A stretch of 64,000 nucleotides of DNA from Clarkia xantiana subsp. parviflora. Lineage: Eukaryota; Streptophyta; Magnoliopsida; Myrtales; Onagraceae. Made by a program: the position numbers and the translations under genes. Shown here piece after piece: positions 55,815 through 64,000 of the stretch (positions are counted from its first letter, which is position 1; each line of letters begins with the position of its first letter). Below the pieces are notes generated by a model. That model was not told the DNA's origin. It was given only the letters and a program-made list of their open reading frames with translations, and searched no databases. The DNA lies in assembly GCA_036873135.1 (NCBI GenBank), contig JAPTYO010000005.1:8968166-9032165 (forward strand), written 5' to 3'.

Positions 55815-56420
55815 ACTACTGATGAGAATATTGGATAGTCTATAAAAAAAAAAAACTAACTGTTCTTGGCGCAGTTATCCCACATGTCTTGAAGAACTGA
55901 CTCTTTCTTGATCTTCAAGTTCTTTCGCTCCCAGGCGTCTTCAACAAGGTTGCTTTGCGGTTCACCGAAAGGGGACCTTCATTCTCGCACTTTGCGGAAA
56001 GGAATGCTCTATTCTCCACGAACTAAATCTCATGTATGCGAGATGTAGACTAGGGGTCTAGGTAATAGGGTTTCGTCTCTAATCTCTCTATTGGTGGTGC
56101 GAATGATTAACTGCAAAATCTCACTTATGGTCGAAGTGAGGGGCCGGCCGAATTAGTCTATTTATAGGGGGGATGATGTGTTTTTTCCCCCAAGTTGTAG
56201 ATAGGCAAAGATTGAAAACAATATATATATATATATATATTTAATTGTCAAATCTATTTTTTACTTAACAAATATATTTATTCCCCATTAATTAAGGAGG
56301 TTAAGAAAATTTAACCTACAAGTTTAATAGGTTCGGCTGAATTCACCAAGTGGGCCACACTTAGTAGACCTTAAACCAAGTTGGCCACACTTAGTGAACT
56401 TCCTTTATTTTTTGGTGCGT
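55815..56420 (-). repeat. Possible decayed copia-type LTR
   Basis: TTCTGATACTACTGATGAGAATA at 55815 resembles, with mismatches, the primer site plus LTR edge at 53703-53722. Further on GGGGCCGGCCGAATTAGTCTATTTATAGGG mimics the TATA part of the copia LTRs. No partner was found. Confidence 0.35.
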
Positions 56421-57365
56421 CGGTTAATTTATTGCAAACTTCCAATATTCGTGATGTAAATGTTAGTAAAAGAACAAAATAAAAAAAGAATTGAAAATAC
56501 TGAGTGAGTAAATAATATTGTCCAGTGTCTTTCTTTAATTGATAAGGTAGAGAGTAAGACAGTGGTAATTGGTACGGCAGGGGATTTCCAATCGATTTTT
56601 AGAAAAAAAATGGTAAAATTACCAAACCCGCTTTTATTTTCAAAAACATTTCTTATTCCAATACAGTACCATAACAGAAGTAAATATTTTTTTGTATCTA
56701 CTTCTACTACTAAGAGCGCTTCCATTAGTGAGTTCCTAGGTCCTCCACGTCAATTGTCACGTTACTGCCAACTCATCAAAGTGAAACTGCTTCAATAGCT
56801 AGTATAGTAAAATTTGAAGTCTCTCGAATGGTGGAGACCAAGTTCAACTTCTATATTGTGACCCACATAATTTCATACTATCAATATGAGTTTTTTTTTA
56901 ATAAAAAAATTATATATTCATATTTTTAAAAATACAGACACGAACAAACTAATAATGAATTCAATTTTTGGACCGACTTAATTAAAAAAAATGAAAAAAA
57001 AAAATCATAAAAATCTAATTGATTTTTTTTTTTCTGAATTAGTCAAATTTGGTCAATTTTAGGTCAACTATCCGGAGTCCAAATTTGAATGATGTGTGTG
57101 GTCATCCTGAAAGTCGAAATTCGACGTCGGTACGGTAATATTCAATAATTTACCTATTATAAAAAATTAGATAAAAAAGTTATGAATATAACATATAAAT
57201 GAGCACGTAAATTTTTAAATAACGGTTACCATAATTTTTAATATTTCTATTTATCGTATAATTTGATATTATTATTAGGGGTAATATTTGTATTACTAAT
57301 AGGCACAATTCGCACACGACGCACAAAATGGTTAGTAGGTATAATAATAATGATCAATCAAACTC
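56421..57365. other. AT-rich flank of Cop-5, nothing recognised
   Basis: A 98-codon minus frame (56725-56429) is hydrophobic and low complexity with no family resemblance. The five bases before Cop-5 are AACTC. Confidence 0.4.
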
Positions 57366-57951
57366 TGTAGAATATAAGGGATAGTTACTACAAACAAAAA
57401 CACGTGTATATGACAGGTAAACTAATTACGCAGCGGAATATAGACACATACCAGTTCTTTCTTTCCGTAGACCCAAGATCTTGAGGGGAGTCCGCCGGAC
57501 GGGTCCTGTAAGGATTCTGGTTAAGGAATCGCTTACACGAAATAGTCTCCATAGCAAAGTCTTTTGTCAATTCCTCGCAGGGATGGATCTCTAGGGTAAT
57601 TGCGCGAAGCAATTTTGGAACCTCCAAGCACTAGGGTTCGGCCGAAATTTGTGAGAAGGGAGGAGGGTTTCTTTTGCCTCAACACTTAGGAGAATGAGTA
57701 ATTAACTGATTAGCCCTAAAGAAATCCTGACACTCCCTATTTATAAGAGGAGGTGGGCAAAACCCACCTCACCATTCTTAATAATTCGGTCGGCCTATTG
57801 TGTAAAGGGGAAGCCTTGTTTTGGGCCTCTCACGTCAATTTGGATTTTAGGTCTAGCCCAAAATCCCTAATATGACATTACCCAATTACTTATGTGTTGG
57901 GCTTATATTAAAGGGCTCTTGTTACGGCGGCCCATTCACCAAATGCTAACA
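57366..57951 (-). repeat. Cop-5 3' LTR (586 bp)
   Basis: TGTAGAATA to ATGCTAACA in plus orientation. TATA box (TTATAAATA, minus strand) near 57737-57745. Confidence 0.88.
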
Positions 57952-57963
57952 GCTCCCACTCGC
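57952..57963 (-). promoter_or_regulatory. Cop-5 polypurine tract
   Basis: GCGAGTGGGAGC on the minus strand abuts the LTR; Cop-3 has nearly the same tract in the same place. Confidence 0.75.
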
Positions 57964-59006
57964 TGGAATGGGAGGGTGCCTGTTATTAGGTTGTCGACCA
58001 ACACATCAACATTTGTTCTTCGATCCAGCATTGCTTCGGAATAGTTCATACGAGGTTTTCCGTGTGACCGGCAGACACAATGGACATCGTGATACTCATA
58101 GGTTAAGAGTGTTGTAGGGTCCGCGGAATGCTGATTCCCAACCTATTACTTCCCTGTGCCACGATGTATCTCAGGTCAATTGTTATTCTCCAATTGCCTT
58201 GTTTCCACATAGGAACACTTCTTCAAGTCATCCATACAAGTATTCACAACCTTCAACTAATATCTGGTTGGTGGCCACCTAGTGAATACAAGATTCGGAG
58301 AATTATAGATGTGCATGACCATCCCCATTGCTCATATCCTTAGTTAAACTCAACCAGTTTCCAAAACGTGGTCACTGGGCCTTTTTGTTCAGCACTGCGT
58401 TCGTACGCCTGGAAGTGACCATTGAGTTTGACCTTAGATATGAGTTCTGAGTCCGTAAGGATACTTCAGGTGATCCTTCATAAAGCACCCAGGATCAGTC
58501 GCACGCTCAAGGTGAAGAAGTTTGCGCCCATCTGAATCGCGAGTATTCTATCTAGTGCAACCGAGCCTAACCCCGTGGTCGAACGTGGCACACGTAGTAT
58601 GAAGTGCGTGTCGCATAACCTGAACTTACATATTGTCAGGAGTGGGATATTTCATACGTGAGTTCATCAAGTCGTTACGCAAAACAAAGATCATTTCGTG
58701 TTACCCTGAAACTAAATGATCATTATATTTAACCAGTTTTATCATTCGAAAACACCGCGGTTCATAGCCGGTCTTGACATGGTAGAGGTTCCCCCTCCGT
58801 CAAGATGGCCGAGCCTGTCTGAAGAGGATGGCCCACCTTCGACATATTTTATTGGGAGGTTTTACGCTCCAACGACTAGTTTATAGACCGTAAAATATGA
58901 TGTAATTGAAATAGTATGACGTCATAAGATCATAAGCTCAAATTGAAATTATTTCATTCGAATATTACTTCAAAACTCAAAATGTTATTGGCACAGTACA
59001 ATCCTC
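57964..59006 (-). other. Cop-5 3' region
   Basis: About 1,055 bp, collinear with 51307-52439. The stem-loop is reduced to AACC/GGTT arms around a longer loop. Confidence 0.65.
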
Positions 59007-60929
59007 CTAAACCTTATGTAGTCCAATCATTTTGACATGCTTTTCGAAAACTTCCCTGCGAAAAGGTTTGGTCAATGTGTCTGCCATCATACTCTCTGAG
59101 GATAAGTATTCTAATGTGATCAATTTTTATCCTACCATACCCTGCGCAGAGGATTGCTTCTTGCTCATTCATGGAATGACGGACTTACGGATTGAAATAG
59201 TACGACATAGGATTACTCCTCCTTACGTGGACTTACGATCATCCATCGCCACTATGGCACGCACCCATACACGACCGGTGTATCCACAGGTCTGGCATCT
59301 TGGAGATTGAAACTGATAGGCTTCTTGGGAAAGACATAGTTTAAGAGTAGCCCGATCCCTAACAATCTTAATGCCTAGGATGTACGTGGCTTCTCCCATG
59401 TCCTTAATCTCGAAAACATATGCCAACCAGGACAGTGATTCATTTAAATAACTCACATTGTTCGCGGCAATGAGTATTTCATCGATGTATAACGTCAAGA
59501 TAACATGCTTCGACTCAGAGGTCTTAGTGTACATGTAGGGATCCTCTTGAAGATTCACGAATCTGTTGCCAACGATTTCCTCGTGGAACCTGCGGTACCA
59601 TTGTTGGGACGATTGTTTAAGACCATAGATCGATCATTGGAGTTTACAAACTTTACATTCGTTTACAGGGGTAATGAAACCCTCTGGTTGCTCCATATAG
59701 ATCTCTTCCTCCAGGTTTCAGTGGAGGAATGCAGTCTAAACATCCATTTTGTGCAGCTCCGGATCGAGGATCGCAACCAGGGCCAAAATATCTCGGACTA
59801 TGGTGTAACGCACAGTTGGTAAGTATGTCTCATCAAAGTCCACTCCGATGAGTTGGGTATATCATTTCAAAGCCATCGAGCTTTGTAACGCTCAAGGTTT
59901 CCATCAATAGTGAGTTTCAATTTCAGAACCCACTTAGCCCATATTGCTCTGCGATTAGCAGGCAAATCAACTAACGAACATACCGAATTTGCTTTCATAG
60001 AGGTGATCTCTTCCTCCATTCCTTCGTTGGAAGTTCTTCCAACGCTTGTTTAACCGTTGCCGGTTCATCAACCGAAGTCAGAGTGAACAATTCACCATTC
60101 TCGATGGGATACTTCTCAGGAGAAGTTCGGTGCCTTTGACTATGTCTAGGCTAAATATTCCCATCTTGAATTTGAACTATACTCCCACTAGGAACAATGC
60201 TTCCACTCAGAACAACACTCCCACTGGGAACAAGGGCGTTGCTTGAACCTTCGTCTGCAACTTTTTTGGACGACCTTTTGGTCTCGGGATTCTACCTCTG
60301 AGATGAATTCCAGGGTTACTAGGACCAGGTACCAAGTCAGTTGTCCCACTCCCACTGTTTCCAACGGGTAGTTGAGGTATTATAGGATTCTCATCTTGCG
60401 ATTCAACAACGTGATGATCAGGTTCCACTTGATTCGCACCTGCAACAACAGTGATCTGCGTGGTTGGATTGACTCCTCCCACTGGATTTATTATGAAAAT
60501 GTCTCCATTCTCATTTACCATGTCGTTCGCTGGTGTTTTCGCCTCAAATATCCCAATCGAAGTAAGTGAGACCTGAACATCATCATCCTATTCTTGTTCA
60601 ATTAAGACTTCTTTCGTTTTGATGTTACCAAGCGTTGGGAATTCGTCCTCAAGGAATGTAACGTCTCTGGACTCATATTCGACCACGCCACCATTTTCCT
60701 GAGCCGCCACAAACACGTATCCCTTAAAGTTCTTAGAGTATCTTATAAAGATACTTTTCATTCCTTTAGGTCCCAACTTGCCGAATAGGTTATCGGTCTG
60801 ATGCGTGTTTGCTGCGCAACCCAAAGGTCGCATCCTGGTAAGTTCCATCTCTTTACCAGTCCACAACTCATATGGTTTCGTGTCCACCGATTTTATAGGA
60901 ACAAGGTCCACTACATGAGTGGCAATCAA
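59007..60929 (-). pseudogene. Cop-5 pol remnant: integrase end, RT, deleted RNase H
   Basis: Integrase C-terminal part (60929-60588): FGKLGPKGMKSIFIRYSKNFKGYVF. RT (60521-59223, broken): the active site reads YIDE (59478-59489) where relatives have YVDD, so the second Asp is Glu. After LCLSQEAY the sequence jumps to DDRKST, losing the RT-RNase H junction, and ends MMADTLTKPFRREVFEKHVKMIGL. Protease and integrase catalytic core are missing. Confidence 0.82.
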
Positions 60930-61914
60930 CTACACATCATCCTAAAAGGAGATCGAAAGTTGAGCTTGCGACATCACGGTTCCGACCATGTCCTTGAAGT
61001 GTGTGATTATGGTGCTCCTCCAATCTGATTCGTCAGAGGCATATTAAGGATCGTCGTTTGACCGACAATCCATTTCATTACATACTCTTTTTCCGAGGTT
61101 TTGTCTACCTCTATTCGTGCATTAGGTTCTCACCCTTTGCTCGGTTACAATTCTCTATGAGAAGTTGTATGAGTATAAAACTCGAAATAGGTATATGTGC
61201 AATGAGAATTTATTTTCGAGCATTAAATCAAACACTTCACATTAAATTTGTACTTTGAAACAATGTGTCCTATCTCTCGATGGAACTGCACGACGCGCAC
61301 ACGACACCATCTTTTACCTGTGGTTTAATCGTTTCGTTTCCAAAATTTAATTTAATCGGTTTCGTACATGTTCTTCGTTACGATTTATTAATTTTAATGG
61401 AGTACTAACAAATAAGGAAATTAAATCGGTTCGCATTCAAACTATAAAATCGACGGGTTTATATAAATTATGGTGGAGTGTGTTAATCGTTTCATTTCAT
61501 TCAACCACTTGACCTGGCCGAAATTCTGGTTTTGGAACCGTAGGTTCATTTTTTTTCGTTTCGGATCGTTCCCTTTGGCCGGACCAATGGATTGATAAGT
61601 AAATTGTACTTCGAATCAAATAACAATTACTTTATTCAATAGTTATGAATCTTAAATAACAAAAATTCAATAATTCAAACGAACAATGAGATCAATGACA
61701 ATGTAAGGATTCTAGATCATTCATGAAGCAACAAAATGGAATGAAAAATATTCGAAAACTCTTGCCATGTTGACTATCCCACGTGAAAACTTCACAAGGT
61801 AAACATATCAGATGACTTTTGTCATATAAAACCTTTTACGACTTTATTTATATGGAAAACGAGGCGTACCTAAGACGCACTTTCATCAACGGTGTTTGAC
61901 CTACCAGATATTGT
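60930..61914 (-). other. Cop-5 non-coding spacer
   Basis: Collinear with 21240-21780 of Cop-1 and 26690-27200 of Cop-2 (for example, AAATTTAATTTAATCGG and CTAACAAATAAGG). No gene. Confidence 0.6.
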
Positions 61915-63403
61915 TTAGGACCATGTCGATCCTGTTCCCTCCACGATCCGATGACCATTTTTAACTTCCCACCTTTCCATGTGGCGAAATGCGGAGGAGT
62001 TTTCCCATTTTTGTAGGTTTCTTTCAATGAATAGAGCTATAGTAAACTTAATTGATTCAATTAAGTAACTTAGCCTTTTATCGTCAGCTAACCATGATAA
62101 AGGGTACCTCCTCAAGATGGAAAATATCCTATTCCATATAGACCTCTCAGTTTGAAGCAGTGTTATCAGAACCGGACCGGACACCGAACCGGTAAAGTGT
62201 CCGGTTCACGGTTCATCCGGTCCGACCCGATTCGAACCGGGTCCGACCGCTCCTCATTAATCTTTTCCATTTTAGTCTTTATCCCATCAGGCCTCACTTC
62301 CACTTTCCTCTCAGCATCTTCACGTCCCAAACTCCCATTCTCTTTCTCCTACCTATCTCTCATTCTCTCTCTCCTCCCTACCTCTCATTTTCCCTCTCTT
62401 CCCCCTCCACTCCCTCTTCCCAACTATCACCTCACATCCCCCTCTGTTCTTCGATTTCCTTTTTCAGCCACACTCACAAAATTAATTTGAATGTAATTAA
62501 ACAACACGATGGGTGCTCGATTGGACCCAACCAGAGGGGCCATGGAGACGAAGAACACTTATTACCAGATCTGGTGAAATAGATGGCCGCATTCCGGAAG
62601 CGACCGGAGCACGTCCGTCGGAATTTAGTCGGCCAAGCAGAAATCATATTACCACTGCTGCTACCCCTCGCCTCCTTCTCCATTTCTTCTTCCTATTTCC
62701 CTCTCCTCCCTCTGTTTCTCTCTCCTTCGTTCTTCCCCTCCCCGCCGAAGTTTTAGGGTTTAACTGAGTAATAGATTTTTTTTTTATTTTGACTCTGAAC
62801 CGGTGAACTGGAGAACCGCCCGGTCCGCTCAGAACCGGCCGGTTCTATGAAAACCGGCCTTCCAAACCGAGTTCACTTACATCCTCCGGAAATGCTCGAA
62901 CCGGATCGTGGAGGAGTCCGGTTCCGGTTCGAATCTGGTCGGACCGCCGGTCCGGTCCGGTTCTGATAACCCTGGTTTGAAGGTCTCATGCAGATTTGAC
63001 ACACACAACGATGGAAATAAGATCATCTTACTCGATCAAAACATTTATAGCTTCGGCGGCATTTCTTCCACCAAAGTGGATTCTTAGGGCACACCAAAGT
63101 TGTAATGTGGGATAATTAAGTTTGAAGTCCTCCACAACCTCTTTGTCTAAGGTTGACATTATCACCATACATGCTTCCTGATCATCCAAAAACCTTTTTC
63201 CCTTGAATGGGATGTGGATTACCAAATTCATCCAACACTGTCCTCTTTGCTTTTGCTTCAATACATTCGTAGATGCCTCTAGCATAGAGTAGATCTCTCA
63301 CATAAACACTCCAGGCATCGTAATTCATACCATCTAGATTATGAGGATATAGAAGCGCACCGATCCAGTGATAGAAACTAACATATTGATAAATATGCGA
63401 CAA
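61915..63403 (-). pseudogene. Cop-5 gag, split by hAT-2
   Basis: Right of hAT-2: PHNLDGMNYDAWSVYVRDLLYARGIYECIEAKAK and DDQEACMVIMSTLDKEVVEDFKLNYPTLQLWCALRIHFG, the copia gag (UBN2-like) plan. Left of hAT-2: ERSIWNRIFSILRRYPLSWLADD and YLIESIKFTIALF. A shift near 63200 separates the first two blocks. Confidence 0.75.
62158..62974. mobile_element. hAT-2: non-autonomous hAT element (817 bp)
   Basis: Terminal inverted repeats CAGTGTTATCAGAACCGGAC and CAGGGTTATCAGAACCGGAC continue to 25 bases with one mismatch. The exact 8-bp duplication GTTTGAAG flanks it (62150-62157, 62975-62982). The interior is pyrimidine-rich with no transposase frame. It lies in Cop-5 gag and is younger than that copy. 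Confidence 0.95.
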
Positions 63404-63863
63404 TCAGGGAGACAATAATATTTTGGAAAATGAATGCATACATCGGTTATCTATGAGATAGAAGGCGACAAGTAATAATTCCTCAGACATCTAACGAACT
63501 CGACCACCAGTAAACCAATGGAAGGAAGCTGTGAAAGAGTTCACGTTACTGACTTCTTCTTTCTAATAGATCAGTCTTTTAAAACATTTTAATCTCTCTC
63601 ACCGGAACGGGGAATTTTAACATACACCCGATGTTGGCTTTCCCAAGGCCCTTTTAAAACATTTCTCGGATTTCATGCAAGCATACACAATTCTACTACA
63701 CAAGTAAATTATCATACGGAACCACATAGAAGAAACAATCCAATCATCATGCATACGCGTCATGCGTCTAATGTTTCGAGGAATGGAACTCATGCTAGCA
63801 TATATAATTCTACTACTCAAGTAAATAATCACATATGACTACATCCTCCACATTCATGCATAC
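63404..63863 (-). other. Cop-5 leader (part)
   Basis: Matches the start of the Cop-1 leader (22610-23000), for example GCGTCTAATGTTTCGAGGAA, then breaks off at 63863. Confidence 0.65.
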
Positions 63864-64000
63864 TGATGGATATACGCCCAATTTGAACCCGTCTCCCTTC
63901 GGATTGTCTTATTTTGATAACCCCACTTACGATTATAAATCAAAACTTTGACCCGAGGACTTCACCCGCAACGCGAACGGCTCAGACGAGCCAAAATACT
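63864..64000. other. Possible edge of another LTR element
   Basis: At 63864 similarity to the copia leader ends at once and a GC-richer sequence starting TGATGGATATACGCCC begins. The TG start suits an LTR, but the other end is outside the window. Confidence 0.35.

Larger units (their letters stand above)
57366..63863 (-). mobile_element. Cop-5: minus-strand copia, 5' LTR outside the recognisable region
   Basis: Order from right: leader, gag (split by hAT-2), spacer, integrase end, RT, RNase H remnant, 3' region, 3' LTR. It matches Cop-1 along its length and retains the LTR that Cop-1 lacks. Non-functional. Confidence 0.85.

Noticed and set aside
1..64000. tRNA and rRNA genes
   Set aside because: I saw no cloverleaf or rRNA segment; the only tRNA-related sequences are primer binding sites.

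Overview
The window looks like intergenic heterochromatin of a large-genome flowering plant. It is packed with nested, mostly broken retrotransposons and I recognise no host gene. The plant assignment rests on plant-type LINE open reading frames (DUF4283 plus CCHC ORF1, RNase H-tailed ORF2), Ty3/gypsy elements of the Tat/Retand type (archaeal-type second RNase H, antisense gene, 3'-side tandem repeats), Ty1/copia elements with an initiator-Met-tRNA primer site, and hAT elements with 8-bp target duplications.

Layout. 354-16841: a minus-strand LINE, split by a 9.8-kb minus-strand gypsy element (Gyp-A, 2064-11864) and by a hAT element (hAT-1, 14429-15832). 17450-23810: minus-strand copia Cop-1, facing plus-strand Cop-2 (24150-31355) across an AT-rich centre, so the two form a roughly 6.4-kb imperfect inverted repeat. 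31850-32247 and 43489-43640: an RNase H-like coding fragment split by a nearly complete gypsy element (Gyp-B, 32248-43488, perfect 5-bp target duplication CTGCA). 44049-44482: a gypsy gag scrap. 44483-46793 and 53242-54319: probably one minus-strand copia (Cop-4) interrupted by plus-strand Cop-3 (46794-53002, plus a stray LTR end to 53241). 54320-57365: unassigned DNA with two GC-richer patches and a possible decayed LTR. 57366-63863: minus-strand Cop-5, its gag split by non-autonomous hAT-2 (62158-62974). From 63864 another LTR may begin.

How the parts work together. Gyp-B retains gag-protease-RT in one frame, then a frameshifted RT-linked RNase H, then an intact archaeal-type RNase H plus integrase. 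Gyp-A has lost RT and integrase; after its protease the same frame continues into a second gag-like domain. Both carry, antisense to gag-pol, an intron-containing gene resembling the plant 'putative gypsy type transposon' family, next to private tandem repeats (66 bp in A, 37 bp in B). The copia copies share LTR, long leader and 1.1-kb 3' region, but their gag genes are of three unlike kinds, which suggests module exchange. By eye the LTR pairs differ at about 20 of 660 sites (Gyp-A) and 15 of 702 (Gyp-B), so Gyp-B is the younger insertion.
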